From Corallium rubrum (Eukaryota; Cnidaria; Anthozoa; Scleralcyonacea; Coralliidae): 64,000 nt of DNA. Below are positions 21,910 through 34,118 of this stretch, one piece after another. The translations under genes and the position numbers were made by a program. The first letter of the stretch is position 1. Each line of letters opens with the position of its first letter. The stretch covers positions 5,300,709 to 5,364,708 of the forward strand of contig OZ036000.1 of the NCBI GenBank assembly GCA_964035015.1. Direction: 5' to 3'. The notes beneath the pieces were generated by a model, which was not told where the DNA came from, made no database searches, and was given only the letters and a program-made list of their open reading frames with translations.

Positions 21910-23084
21910 GAAGGAGTAAACTGCCGAGACGTTTAGTAACGAAATACTGACGTTTCGAGCTGGAGCTCTTTATCACAGTGAAAAAAAAGACTCCGCTTGA
22001 AACATCACTTTTTCGCTGCTAAAAAATTTGGCAAGTTAATACCTCTCTTGAAATAGGACTAAACACAAAATTTGATATGTACAGTTTACCTATTCTTTTT
22101 TTAGTTTGTCTAAGTTAAATTAAATATGATTGTAGCACAGGCTTATTGTTTTAAAGTGCCATCATGATTTGGGATTTTACATATTTAGGATATTTGGAGG
22201 AATTGGAGCCTTCTGAGAAGATTTGTAATATATCTTCCTTTTCTAAAATTTCATTTTCGTGGACTTTTTCGCTGTTAAAGTTGACAGAAGTGACGTCCAC
22301 GCAGGTATTTGTTTATATATAAGATTAAAAACACTTTACAGATTACTGCGGTTTTCCACTAGGCGATTTTTTTCGCGCGAAGCGACTTTCTTTTGTTCGA
22401 ATTCAGTAGATTTCTGATTAGTTCTAGCTCAGAGCTCATGAGACGAAAGAAAAAGTCGCTTCGCGAGAAAAAAGTCGCCAAGTGGAAAACCGGCTTAACA
22501 GCGAAAAAGACCATGAAGATGAAATTTTAGAAAAGGAAATGTATTACAAATCCACTATATCTTTTTTCTTCCTTTGGCGAGTAAAATCGTCGTACGTTAT
22601 TCTCGGAGTGAAGTAATAAAAGTCTGCTATTGCATATTGCAGTTAAAGAGATGTACAAGTCATGATTGCTGCTTATTTCTACTGTTATACATGTACTTAA
22701 AGCCACTATTTAATTTATGTTTGAGCTTCTACATTTATAATCTGGCATTTATACTTCGAACAACCTATCCTTCATTGCAAGTTAATAACAAAATTAACAT
22801 GTGCTGATTTTTACTATTTTCACTGTTTCATCTACATAAGTTACATTGAAAGCAATTTTTAAATTTATTTATGAACTTGTACATTTATAACCAACACTAC
22901 AATGTCTTCAACCAGTTCTCCAATTAAGCTAGATAGATTTGATATATAGATAAAGTTTTCGACGATACGACAATCGGGCATTTATACCACTTGTCCGAAC
23001 ATCGCCTACATCTAAAGTTATTATGCTGCTTAATTATGAAATTAAGATGTGAATTTAATATATCGTATCATCATTAAACAGGCT

Positions 23085-23425
23085 TAGCCTCCTCCGCAGG
23101 CAACACTGTGTCTTCCCAGATGAGCTGATTTATCCGAGCATTATTTATAGCTAACTGACAATTATAATTCAGATATAGGCGACTGTATCTGGGAAATGGG
23201 GAATTGTGGGGATAGATAGGATTTGACAAGGGATTGGACGACCAGCTCCCTCCTTCGTCTCCAGACTTCGCTCTGCCATATGATCACAATAGACACAGGT
23301 ACCTATGCCAGCTCGTGTCAGATCAGTAATGTCAGCTAGCTAGCAGAGTCAGGTAATAAATATTATGCTCGGATAAATCAGCTCACAGAGTTGGGAAGAC
23401 ACACAGTCGCCTGCGGAGGAAGCTA
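23085..23425. mobile_element. Fold-back MITE (TAGCCTCCTC ends), unit 2
   Basis: Unit 2 copy of the element at 16493-16833, with the same ends and the same internal deletion. Confidence 0.7.
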
Positions 23426-23848
23426 AAACAGGCTATGTCACGTTATTTTTAGCCTCAATTGTCTTACGTTGATATTCTGAGCTACAAACTTTAAAATTAA
23501 AGCTGTACATCAATTTGATTGTGAAATACAAGTCACCTAACGACTATGGAGGATTTGTGAACCTTTAAGACCAAAGTTTTTACACAAATTGACCTAAACT
23601 TGATCGCTGCCAGGCTAACAGAAACCAAGGTGTTACATTTACAATCCTTTTCAATCTCTCTTTAATTTTGATCATCCGTACTTCCGTGCAGGTTTCTAGT
23701 ATCCCTTTTATGTTTTTACATAATATAAAACTGTCATCATGAGATTTTGTGCAATTTTAAAACAATTGTGTTTCTGCAAGATTGATTGCTAAAAAGTGTG
23801 TGTGACATAGCTCTTTTCAATACTATCACTTATTTAACGTTTCCCGTG

Positions 23849-25156
23849 CTAAAACTGCTTTGTAAATTCTTTGATGTATTCTTCCACACATTTTGAAGTC
23901 TTGCGATAAACGATGCGAATTTCTTGAATGGAGTTGTTGTCGAGTGGGCTATTCGCGTCCATAAACTCTTTTATTACTTCAAACAGCAAGCGCGCACTGA
24001 CTGCTGGGGAAAGGTTGGCAATATCTGGAGTAACGACTGGAAAACAGATTGACTTCACTCTATTTTCGTTTGCTTTTTTGAGAGCGTTGTGGCCCGTTTC
24101 TTTCAGGCTAAGACGCAAAAACTCCTGACGTCGCTCCTTGGACATTTCTGGGAGGATGGCGTGGATAACGATTTGACAAGGCAACGAGCCAGCGCTTGTT
24201 AACGTCACCATATTGGTTATAAGGGACCCATTCCTGGCAATCTTATCTCTGCATACTTTCCAGAACTCTTCGCCTGCTGCTTCTCTTATAGCGCACGGTA
24301 ACCCAGTCTTGTGCATCAGGTCTTTGTCTGTGAAGTTCACAATCGCATCACATTCTTGCTTCTGTATTTCGCCCAACGTAAGTATCACCCGTGTTCCTTT
24401 GCAAGAGGCCACCATTGGATCAGTTGGAATCGTTCCTTTCTTTTTCGAAACTGGAGTACCCCTTTCGAGTGCTTCCATGGCATTTCGATGAAACATCTCA
24501 ACATTTTCAGCATTTCCAATCAAAGTGAATACGTCAGGACTGGATTCGTCTATCATTATATCAGATCGGCCTCTCTGTCTTGACATTGATTTCTTGATCT
24601 TCTCGGCATCGTCAGCACTGAACTGTCTGAGATCCAACGTAGCTCTTGTCAGGTTTTTAGACGTTGTCTCGTAGAACTGTTGAAGCTTTCTCGTTAGCTC
24701 ATCGAATTCCGACAGTTTGAACCCACGCATCGGTTTCAAAGTGAGCCTCTTGTCTTCGGAGAGCACCACGTCCACGTGATTTTGACTCTTGAAGGTTTCA
24801 AGATCTTCTTTGTATACTTGCTGGATGAACTGTGCAACACTGATAGAAGATGGTTCGTTGGGTTCGTCATGTAATTTGATTTTCTCCAAACTATTTTGAA
24901 GGAATTCCAATGGGTCATTTTGACCGTTCTCGTAGTTTGGTCTCGGGTTTTCGTAGTTTGATCTCTCGTTCTCGTAGTTTGGCTTCTCGTTCTTGTAGTC
25001 TGGTTTCTCGTTCTTATAGATCGCATCGCATTCTTGCTTTTGTATTTCGCCCAACATAGGTATCACCCGTGTCCCTTTGCGAGACGCCACCATTGGATCA
25101 GTTGGAATCGTTCCTTTGTTTTCGGAAACTGGAGTATCCCTTTGGAGTGCTTCCAT
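23849..25156 (-). CDS. Chimeric KH-macro ORF, copy c3
   Basis: 435 aa, identical in protein sequence to c2. It has the same junction of ECDAI to the heptad repeat, then the KH-like pair and full macro domain. The macro active-site loop lacks the usual Gly-rich run (KTGLPCAIREAAG). Whether it is transcribed is unknown. Confidence 0.55.
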   Translation of the reverse strand: MEALQRDTPVSENKGTIPTDPMVASRKGTRVIPMLGEIQKQECDAIYKNEKPDYKNEKPNYENERSNYENPRPNYENGQNDPLEFLQNSLEKIKLHDEPNEPSSISVAQFIQQVYKEDLETFKSQNHVDVVLSEDKRLTLKPMRGFKLSEFDELTRKLQQFYETTSKNLTRATLDLRQFSADDAEKIKKSMSRQRGRSDIMIDESSPDVFTLIGNAENVEMFHRNAMEALERGTPVSKKKGTIPTDPMVASCKGTRVILTLGEIQKQECDAIVNFTDKDLMHKTGLPCAIREAAGEEFWKVCRDKIARNGSLITNMVTLTSAGSLPCQIVIHAILPEMSKERRQEFLRLSLKETGHNALKKANENRVKSICFPVVTPDIANLSPAVSARLLFEVIKEFMDANSPLDNNSIQEIRIVYRKTSKCVEEYIKEFTKQF

Positions 25157-25355
25157 GGCATTTCCATGAAACAAAAAATAAAAAGAAAAATTGTGATTAA
25201 TAGATAAAAGTTATGCAGCTTCCAAACTGTGAAAGCATTTGCAAAATTGAAGGATACATCACTGCGGAAATTTATCACCTTCACGATGTTTAAATTATAT
25301 TTAACATCACCAGTGTAATCTTGATATAGAAAAAAATTATTATTATAAGTAATAA

Positions 25356-25766
25356 CATGACTTGAGGGAAATTAGCGATTAAATTTCCCCACCGCGGAGG
25401 GAAGATTTGTGAAAGGCCCGAGGCAGCAAAGGGGAAATTTAATCGCTAATTTCCCGAAGTCATGTGATTAGTTTGTAATATTATGATCGCCGAGGAAAAC
25501 TTTGAGAATCTTACCGACAGGAAATTTACACGGTTGATCAGAGAAGTTGCATCTAATTTTCCCGTGCATGTTGATGAGGGAAAATATATGCAAGTGGGAA
25601 ATTTAGAAGAAGACAAAGGATTTCTTTGTCTTCTAATTTTCCCTCATCAACATCCACGGGAAAATTAGAAGACAAAGGATAAATTTCCCTCTTGCATGAG
25701 CGATGAGGGAAATACGAGGTTTACATTCCCTTGGAGAACAAAATAATCCGAGGCGATCATCGTATT
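25356..25766. repeat. Fold-back cluster, unit 3
   Basis: Copy of the two fold-backs at 12190-12296 and 12310-12600. Confidence 0.65.
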
Positions 25767-26292
25767 ATCATAATTATGTACCAATTACAATAATTTGTTT
25801 AGAAGATTTCATCTTGGAATATCATGAGCATCATCCTGTGTTTGATTAAATGAAATTTATGAGAAATTATATTTATAGTAACCCAATATAGGGGGGCAAC
25901 TACGCCTTCTTTAAGAAATTAATGCAATTTTTTTTTTTATTTAAACATATATTTTGTAAGAGTTTGCCCCCAAAGCACAAATGCCTTATCCATAGGTGTG
26001 CGAGGTGGGGGGGGGGGGAAGCTGCTCCCCAGATGAATGGAAATGTTGCTTTGTCGGGCATATTTTCGACCTAAGTCGGGCAAAAAATATAGGGAAGAAA
26101 TAGGATGAAAATAAGGAAAAGGTGGGTTTTTTATATCAAAAGTCAGGGAATTTCTGTTTCAGTCAGGCAAAATTTTCTCCGTTCCCCTCCTATAAATTTG
26201 TGCCCGTACTCCTATGGGCTTATATAGGGAGATCACACCAAAAAAAAAAAAAGGAAAAAAAAGTACAATTAATTATAGTTTTTATCTATTTT

Positions 26293-27528
26293 CTATATAG
26301 AACTGATTATAGTTTTTATTCTACATTCTAAATCTCGTATACCTTTGCAATCGCCAGGTGAGGACTGCTCTAAAATCTTCTCGTATTTCTTTCCAACTAT
26401 TCCATCCTCAACTCTCCCTAAATTGTTTGCCATCTCTGCAAATCTCCTTACATCTACCCGGTGCCATCTGTAACAAATCTTGTCATCATTAACGGGTTTC
26501 ATGTTTCTAGGACGTTCTTTCTTAAAATTATCTGCGTTGTCTTGAATCATTTTCTGCGACGAGAGAATCTCCTCGTCATTTCCTTTCTCCAAGAGACTCG
26601 TAGAAAGCTGAACGGAGCGTTTCACATTATCAACATAACTTCTTACTTCGCCTGTCTGGGCTTCCAGCTCACTTCGTTTTTTACTATGAATTTTGTCGAC
26701 TTCATTTAGTAGAGATCGAGTGTTTTTGTCTAATATTTGGCTAAACGTATTTAACATGTCTTGTTTTTTCTGATTGATCTCGGATTTCACAGTTTTTGCG
26801 TTGCGATCGAGCGATTGTGTTAAATTTAATATCGCCTCTAACAATTGTGTGCCTTCTTGTAACTGTTGTGTGAACGTGGCGCAACTGGAATCCAAATGCT
26901 GCTTTTCTTTCTCGGCCGCTTTTGCTACTGGAAGCCAAGAATGCTCGGGTTTCTCGTGGTTAAAATCCGTGCAGTCTCGACAAATGAGCTCCTGGCATGT
27001 CTCACAATAAAACTTCAGCGTCTTCTTATGTTCTTGGCAGTGTAGCTTTCTCCTGATCTTTCTTTGATTCTCCGGTTTCGCTAACTCGTCCATCGAAAGA
27101 ACCGAATGATTGACGAAGCCACGATAGCTGTTGTGAACTGTCTGACATTCGTGGCATAAAAATACTTCGCAGGTTATACAACGACCGACTGAAGGTCCTT
27201 GGCAGTGAGTACAGAGAACAACTTTTAGTCGATTTTGAACGGCCATTACCTCCAACATATTGAAGATAAAATGGTTGGGTGTCATGTCTGCTACTTCCTC
27301 TCCGGGATTCAAAGTGAACTGTCTACGGCAGTTCGGGCAGTTGAAGTCCTTTACCTGTCGGCCAACTTCATTTTCACGATGGTTCTTCACGAATCTTTCC
27401 AGGCAAGCTTTGCAATAAGAATGAAAGCAAGGCAACGTTCGTGGATCTTTCACTGTTTCCAAACATATCGAACATTCGAGAAGGCTCTCCAGTTTACCAA
27501 TCGAGACAGATTCTAAAGAACACGCCAT
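26293..27528 (-). CDS. TRIM-c3: RING/B-box/coiled-coil E3 ligase candidate
   Basis: A 411-aa ORF encoding the same protein as TRIM-c1 and c2. It is the first TRIM downstream of the complete terminal exon M1, so it holds the position equivalent to TRIM-4 downstream of M2. RING and both B-boxes are intact. Confidence 0.92.
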   Translation of the reverse strand: MACSLESVSIGKLESLLECSICLETVKDPRTLPCFHSYCKACLERFVKNHRENEVGRQVKDFNCPNCRRQFTLNPGEEVADMTPNHFIFNMLEVMAVQNRLKVVLCTHCQGPSVGRCITCEVFLCHECQTVHNSYRGFVNHSVLSMDELAKPENQRKIRRKLHCQEHKKTLKFYCETCQELICRDCTDFNHEKPEHSWLPVAKAAEKEKQHLDSSCATFTQQLQEGTQLLEAILNLTQSLDRNAKTVKSEINQKKQDMLNTFSQILDKNTRSLLNEVDKIHSKKRSELEAQTGEVRSYVDNVKRSVQLSTSLLEKGNDEEILSSQKMIQDNADNFKKERPRNMKPVNDDKICYRWHRVDVRRFAEMANNLGRVEDGIVGKKYEKILEQSSPGDCKGIRDLECRIKTIISSI

Positions 27529-28345
27529 TCGAAACGATACTATTCTGAATCGGGATTTTAAGATGCTATTTACTATATATAACTATACTGACATAGAAGA
27601 GTACGCTAATAACGCTATATACCGTCTGAAATGAACGCCTTCATTGTACAAGGCTTCCGCTGTTGCTTATATGAACTTTTATCACGTGCTCAATTGTTTG
27701 CATAGGCATATATAATGATTTCAGACAATCATTGTCATGAATGATTTACACATTGACATTGTAAACCATTTTTTGCTCGAGAAACCTAAATGCCAAAGTA
27801 ACAGTTTATAACATATTAGCAAAGTCAGTAAACCTTAGTATAAGAGACTTATCGGCTATTACACGGTTTGCTTCGTAATCATGATCTGATGAAATGATTA
27901 TAATAGCTAATCTTTTCTTGGAAGATAGATTCCTGGTACTATATACTAGGAATTAAGGATGGTTTCCGTTTGTATAAATTACATTTAATTATTAATTTAT
28001 CACGTGCCTATTGTTTTTATCGACTTGCAGATCATTGCAATAATAACTTCCAGACAAACATTCCAAAACTCTGATAGACAACATGTTGGAAAAGCTAAAG
28101 AATGCATATCTGGTTAAACAATTTTGATAGATAGTTTATACTTGGAAAATAAATTATTTGTATTAATAGTTTAAAAGTATATCCATTTAGATATACTGAA
28201 AATACGTTAACGCATCTTTGTCCAGCGTTTTTCTAGAGGTGAATACAATTGTCTGGTGTTAACCAGAATAAAATACTAAATATCTATACGGACCGGAACG
28301 AGTTAAATTTTTTTTCTGTAAAAAGAGAGTAGGAAGGAAGGAAGG

Positions 28346-28528
<183 letters not shown>

Positions 28529-29704
28529 GAAGGAGTAAACTGCCGAGACGTTTAGTAACGAAATACTGACGTTTCGAGCTGGAGCTCTTTATCACAGTGA
28601 AAAAAAAGACTCCGCTTGAAACATCACTTTTTCGCTGCTAAAAAATTTGGCAAGTTAATACCTCTCTTGAAATAGGACTAAACACAAAATTTGATATGTA
28701 CAGTTTACCTATTCTTTTTTTAGTTTGTCTAAGTTAAATTAAATATGATTGTATCACAGGTTTATTGTTTTAAAGTGCCATCATGATTTGGGATTTTACA
28801 TATTTAGGATATTTGGAGGAATTGGAGCCTTCTGAGAAGATTTGTAATATATCTTCCTTTTCTAAAATTTCATTTTCGTGGACTTTTTCGCTGTTAAAGT
28901 TGACAGAAGTGACGTCCACGCAGGTATTTGTTTATATATAAGATTAAAAACACTTTACAGATTACTGCGGTTTTCCACTAGGCGATTTTTTTCGCGCGAA
29001 GCGACTTTCTTTTGTTCGAATTCAGTAGATTTCTGATTAGTTCTAGCTCAGAGCTCATGAGACGAAAGAAAAAGTCGCTTCGCGAGAAAAAAGTCGCCAA
29101 GTGGAAAACCGGCTTAACAGCGAAAAAGACCATGAAGATGAAATTTTAGAAAAGGAAATGTATTACAAATCCACTATATCTTTTTTTCTTCCTTTGGCGA
29201 GTAAAATCGTCGTACGTTATTCTCGGAGTGAAGTAATAAAAGTCTGCTATTGCATATTGCAGTTAAAGAGATGTACAAGTCATGATTGCTGCTTATTTCT
29301 ACTGTTATACATGTACTTAAAGCCACTATTTAATTTATGTTTGAGCTTCTACATTTATAATCTGGCATTTATACTTCGAACAACCTATCCTTCATTGCAA
29401 GTTAATAACAAAATTAACATGTGCTGATTTTTACTATTTTCACTGTTTCATCTACATAAGTTACATTGAAAGCAATTTTTAAATTTATTTATGAACTTGT
29501 ACATTTATAACCAACACTACAATGTCTTCAACCAGTTCTCCAATTAAGCTAGATAGATTTGATATATAGATAAAGTTTTCGACGATACGACAATCGGGCA
29601 TTTATACCACTTGTCCGAACATCGCCTACATCTAAAGTTATTATGCTGCTTAATTATGAAATTAAGATGTGAATTTAATATATCGTATCATCATTAAACA
29701 GGCT

Positions 29705-30045
29705 TAGCCTCCTCCGCAGGCAACACTGTGTCTTCCCAGATGAGCTGATTTATCCGAGCATTATTTATAGCTAACTGACAATTATAATTCAGATATAGGC
29801 GACTGTATCTGGGAAATGGGGAATTGTGGGGATAGATAGGATTTGACAAGGGATTGGACGACCAGCTCCCTCCTTCGTCTCCAGACTTCGCTCTGCCATA
29901 TGATCACAATAGACACAGGTACCTATGCCAGCTCGTGTCAGATCAGTAATGTCAGCTAGCTAGCAGAGTCAGGTAATAAATATTATGCTCGGATAAATCA
30001 GCTCACAGAGTTGGGAAGACACACAGTCGCCTGCGGAGGAAGCTA
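29705..30045. mobile_element. Fold-back MITE (TAGCCTCCTC ends), unit 3
   Basis: Unit 3 copy of the element at 16493-16833, lying just 3' of terminal exon M1. Confidence 0.7.
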
Positions 30046-30468
30046 AAACAGGCTATGTCACGTTATTTTTAGCCTCAATTGTCTTACGTTGATATTCTGA
30101 GCTACAAACTTCAAAATTAAAGCTGTACATCAATTTGATTGTGAAATACAAGTCACCTAACGACTATGGAGGATTTGTGAACCTTTAAGACCAAAGTTTT
30201 TACACAAATTGACCTAAACTTGATCGCTGCCAGGCTAACAGAAACCAAGGTGTTACATTTACAATCCTTTTCAATCTCTCTTTAATTTTGATCATCCGTA
30301 CTTCCGTGCAGGTTTCTAGTATCCCTTTTATGTTTTTACATAATATAAAACTGTCATCATGAGATTTTGTGCAATTTTAAAACAATTGTGTTTCTGCAAG
30401 ATTGATTGCTAAAAAGTGTGTGTGACATAGCTCTTTTCAATACTATCACTTATTTAACGTTTCCCGTG

Positions 30469-33342
30469 CTAAAACTGCTTTGTAAATTCTTTGATGTATT
30501 CTTCCACACATTTTGAAGTCTTGCGATAAACGATGCGAATTTCTTGAATGGAGTTGTTGTCGAGTGGGCTATTCGCGTCCATAAACTCTTTTATTACTTC
30601 AAACAGCAAGCGCGCACTGACTGCTGGGGAAAGGTTGGCAATATCTGGAGTAACGACTGGAAAACAGATTGACTTCACTCTATTTTCGTTTGCTTTTTTG
30701 AGAGCGTTGTGGCCCGTTTCTTTCAGGCTAAGACGCAAAAACTCCTGACGTCGCTCCTTGGACATTTCTGGGAGGATGGCGTGGATAACGATTTGACAAG
30801 GCAACGAGCCAGCGCTTGTTAACGTCACCATATTGGTTATAAGGGACCCATTCCTGGCAATGATATCTCTGCATACTTTCCAGAATTCTTCGCCTGCTGC
30901 TTCTCTTATAGCGCACGGTAACCCAGTCTTGTGCACCAGGTCTTTGTCTGTGAAGTTTACAATCGCATCACATTCTTGCTTCTGTATTTCGCCCAACATA
31001 AGTATCACCCGTGTTCCTTTGCGAGACGCCACCATTGGATCAGTTGGAATCGTTCCTTTGTTTTCCGAAGCAGAGGTTTCTCTTTGGAGTGCTCCCATGG
31101 CATTTCGACGAAACATCTCAACATTTTCAGCATTTCCAATCAAAGTGAATACGTCGGGACTGGATTCGTCTATCATTATATCAGATCGGCCTCTCTGTCT
31201 TGTCATTGATTTCTTGATCTTCTCGGTATCGTCAGCGCTGAACTGTCTGAGATCCAACGTAGCTCTTGTCAGGTTTTTAGACGTTGTCTCGTAGAACTGT
31301 TGAAGCTTTCTCGCTACCTCATCGAATTCCGACTGTTTGAACCCACGCATCGGTTTCAAAGTGAGCCTCTTGTCTTCGGAGAGCACCACATCAACGTGAT
31401 TTTGACTCTTGAAGGTTTCAAGATCTTCTTTGTATACTTGCTGAATGAACTGTGCAACACTGATAGAAGATGGTTCGTCGGGTTCGTCATGTAATTTGAT
31501 TTTCTCCAAACTATTTTGAAGGAATTCCAATGGGTCGTTTTGGCCGTTCTCGTCGTCTGGTTTCGGGTTCTCGTAGTCTCGTTTCTCGTTCTCGTGGTCT
31601 GGTTTCTCGTTCACGTAGTCTGGTTTCTCGTTCTCGTAGTCTGGTCTCTCGCTCTTGTAGTCTGGTCTCTCGTTCTCGTGGTCTGGTCTCGCATTCTTGT
31701 AGTCTGGTCTCTCATTCTCGTAGTCTGGTTTCTCGTTCTTGTAGTCTGGTTTCTCGTTCTTGTAGTCTGGTCTCTCGTTCTCGTTCTTGTAGTCTGGTCT
31801 CGCATTCTCGTAGTCTGGTTTCTCGCTCTTGTAGTCTGGTTTCTCGTTCTTGTAGTCTGGTCTCTCGTTCTCGTGGTCTGGTCTCGCATTCTTGTAGTCT
31901 GGTTTCTCGTTCTCGTGGTCTGGTCTCGCGTTCTCGTAGTCTGGTTTCTCGTTCTCGTTGTCTGGTTTCTCGTTCTTGTAGTCTGGTCTCTCGTTCTCGT
32001 GGTCTGGTTTCTCGTTCTCGTTGTCTGGTTTCTCGTTCTTGTAGTCTGGTCTCTCGTTCTCGTTGTCTGGTTTCTCGCCATTGGCGGTACCGCTTTCGTC
32101 GATAACTTCTTTACCTCGGTTACTTGTGCTCCTTTGAAATTCATCGTCATGGAAACCAGTTTGATCACTGTAACTTGTTTCATCAGATTTCTTGACATTT
32201 CCTTGAAAGTTATCTTGACCATTTTTCTTGTCCGCCACGAATTCTAGTGATGTAGTTTGCTCGACGTTGTTTTGGCTCTTAGCAGTAGCACGCGCAACGT
32301 CATTTGATTCTGTCGGACTGAAAACGTCTTCAAAATATGTTTTTACCAACGTAAATTTTGCTGCATTTTGACGTCGTTCCGGAAAAGATTCTCTATTTTG
32401 GCTTGTGTTTTTTTTCAAATTTTCAGACCGTGCTGTGTCTCCGCCCGCGTCTTTTTGAGAACGACTGAGCCGCGGAACAGGTGTTGGCTTGGCAGGTTGA
32501 ACAGGAAGTCCTTGGAGGCCTTCTGCTGGGCTACGCCACTTTGCGCTGGGTTGGTCGTTTGAAAGGCTAGTAGGACCGTCTGAGGTTTGTTCAGAATTCT
32601 GGCGGTTTCTAGACCCATCTAGGCTTCGTGGTCCAGACTGGTGTGCTTGGTTGTTTGGCTGGTTGTAATAGCCTTCTAATTCGATTGGTTTGGCGCTGCT
32701 CTGTTCGTTTGCCCGTGGATCCTTAGTTTCTTTGAGTTGGTTAGGATGTGCCTGTGCACCTGAATCATGCGAAACCTGGATTTTCTGATCAACAGCAGGG
32801 GCAGTTTCGGAAGTATCCATTTGTTCGCCAAGACGTTCAGATGTTTTTCCGGCGAAAGCAGTATCCGTATTGCCCCGGGGTAAAGTCACCTGATTTTGAG
32901 CAGACTTCCGGTAGTCGGTTTCCCACGACATTCCTGACGATTGCGACTCCCCATGGCTTGGGCTTGAATGTTTATCTTCTTGTCCATCAAACTCACATGA
33001 AGGTATATCCTCTTTAACAGTAGGGTGGTTGCTTTGCAGGGACCAATTTACTTGGGACTCTTGCTTCACGCTTGGGTCCTTAACACCAAGCTCATGCGAG
33101 TTTCCATCATAGTTATCGGCTTCTTCCAAACACTTGTTGCCCATTTTCAACTGTAGAAACTCTCCGGCCTTTATTACTTGTTCCAGCGATCCTGTCATCA
33201 ACAGACCATAGGCTGAGTAGTGCCATTGTATTCCTGTAACCGCTCCTGTCTCATCCAACATAGCTTTACAAACACTTGGTTCAATCCTTTGAAGAATTGT
33301 GGGATTCATAGTTGCTGTTACTGTAGTAAAGACGTTTTCAAC
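30469..33342 (-). CDS. Gene 1 terminal exon M1: KH-like, heptad array, KH-like pair, macro
   Basis: A 2,874-nt exon after a CACCACAG acceptor in phase 0, open to the stop (957 codons; ATG of MNPTILQRIEPSV is 11 codons in). From that Met: a KH-like segment (1-60, GIQWHYSAYGLLMTGSLEQV), a Gln/Ser/Asn/Pro-rich disordered stretch (~65-410), about 25 heptads of the KNERPDY/HENEKPD type (~413-590), a KH-like pair (592-750) and a macro domain (751-946). The order RRM-KH-macro recalls the N-terminal part of PARP14, but no WWE or ART domain follows. The macro motif GEIQ...CDAIVN is kept, while the Gly-rich loop reads KTGLPCAI, so hydrolase activity is unlikely and ADP-ribose binding uncertain. Confidence 0.88.
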   Translation of the reverse strand, partial: VENVFTTVTATMNPTILQRIEPSVCKAMLDETGAVTGIQWHYSAYGLLMTGSLEQVIKAGEFLQLKMGNKCLEEADNYDGNSHELGVKDPSVKQESQVNWSLQSNHPTVKEDIPSCEFDGQEDKHSSPSHGESQSSGMSWETDYRKSAQNQVTLPRGNTDTAFAGKTSERLGEQMDTSETAPAVDQKIQVSHDSGAQAHPNQLKETKDPRANEQSSAKPIELEGYYNQPNNQAHQSGPRSLDGSRNRQNSEQTSDGPTSLSNDQPSAKWRSPAEGLQGLPVQPAKPTPVPRLSRSQKDAGGDTARSENLKKNTSQNRESFPERRQNAAKFTLVKTYFEDVFSPTESNDVARATAKSQNNVEQTTSLEFVADKKNGQDNFQGNVKKSDETSYSDQTGFHDDEFQRSTSNRGKEVIDESGTANGEKPDNENERPDYKNEKPDNENEKPDHENERPDYKNEKPDNENEKPDYENARPDHENEKPDYKNARPDHENERPDYKNEKPDYKSEKPDYENARPDYKNENERPDYKNEKPDYKNEKPDYENERPDYKNARPDHENERPDYKSERPDYENEKPDYVNEKPDHENEKRDYENPKPDDENGQNDPLEFLQNSLEKIKLHDEPDEPSSISVAQFIQQVYKEDLETFKSQNHVDVVLSEDKRLTLKPMRGFKQSEFDEVARKLQQFYETTSKNLTRATLDLRQFSADDTEKIKKSMTRQRGRSDIMIDESSPDVFTLIGNAENVEMFRRNAMGALQRETSASENKGTIPTDPMVASRKGTRVILMLGEIQKQECDAIVNFTDKDLVHKTGLPCAIREAAGEEFWKVCRDIIARNGSLITNMVTLTSAGSLPCQIVIHAILPEMSKERRQEFLRLSLKETGHNALKKANENRVKSICFPVVTPDIANLSPAVSARLLFEVIKEFMDANSPLDNNSIQEIRIVYRKTSKCVEEYIKEFTKQF
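31541..32086 (-). repeat. 21-bp coding minisatellite (charged heptapeptide)
   Basis: About 25 copies of a 21-base unit within exon M1, each encoding a heptapeptide of the type Asp-Tyr/His/Asn-Lys/Glu-Asn-Glu-Arg/Lys-Pro. The length is a multiple of three, so every frame on both strands stays open, giving false Ser-Arg and Thr-Arg-Asp-Gln ORFs. The paralogous array at 54512-54860 has fewer units. Confidence 0.95.
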
Positions 33343-33768
33343 CTGTGGTGAAAAAGAAAGACATTAATGCCACTGTTCGTCATATATTTTTAAACTAAAA
33401 TCATTTATTTAGCCGTATACACAAGCATGCATGCTTACATTTTACACGAACATATACAGGAGAATAGGAATATAACATTATTAATTCGTTTTTCAGACTA
33501 TTCAAAACGTGTGCTTGAACTTCTTTTTAAAGTTAATATAGATATAGAGGCTTGTGTAACTATCTGGAGGATCAGCTCCTAGTCTGGTGACTGATGAGGA
33601 TCTTACTAATAGTGATTCTGTGTTATGCGTTTATGTACTCTATATGTACCAGTGAGAACAAAGGTAAGGAAACTGGTAGCAGGCGATATATACGTGTAAA
33701 GAATCCAATGAAATATCTGCTATTATAAAATAACATGTATACTACGCGAGCCCTGATTGGTCAATTGT

Positions 33769-34063
33769 TGTGTTTGGATCCAAGTATCCAAACACGGAAA
33801 ATTTCCGCCAAAACGATTTTTTGAAATTGTTGGACAGTATTTATCATATTCACTTGTGATTATTGTATAAACGAAATGCCAAATGTTTTTTTCCGTGTTT
33901 GGAGACTCTTATCCAAACACTTGGGAAATTGCTCGACTTTCGAAAAGCTAAAAACACTCGCCTACGGCTCGTGTTTTGTTACGCTTTTCTCCAGTCTTGC
34001 AATTTCCCGCGTGTTTGGATCAGAGTATCCAAACACGGAAAACCATTTGGTATTTCTTTAATC
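33769..34063. mobile_element. Fold-back repeat with GTGTTTGGATC palindromes
   Basis: Both ends and the middle carry GTGTTTGGAT..ATCCAAACAC palindromes, with CTCGCCTACGGCTCGTGTTT inside. It lies in the intron before M1. Relatives are at 34119-34386, 50649-50941 and 56891-57184. Confidence 0.7.
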
Positions 34064-34118
34064 AGTTCACGTCCAGTATGCACCAATTCCTAGGTTCGGG
34101 TTCAGGATTGCAGGTATT

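Noticed and set aside
31541-32086. CRISPR-like regular repeat array
   Set aside because: The 21-bp units abut without spacers and code for a heptapeptide within an exon; the DNA is animal.
31516-32247. Plus-strand Val-Trp-Ser-Leu and Ser-Arg-Ser-Leu frames of up to 243 codons
   Set aside because: They are shadows of the 21-bp coding minisatellite of exon M1, which keeps every frame open.
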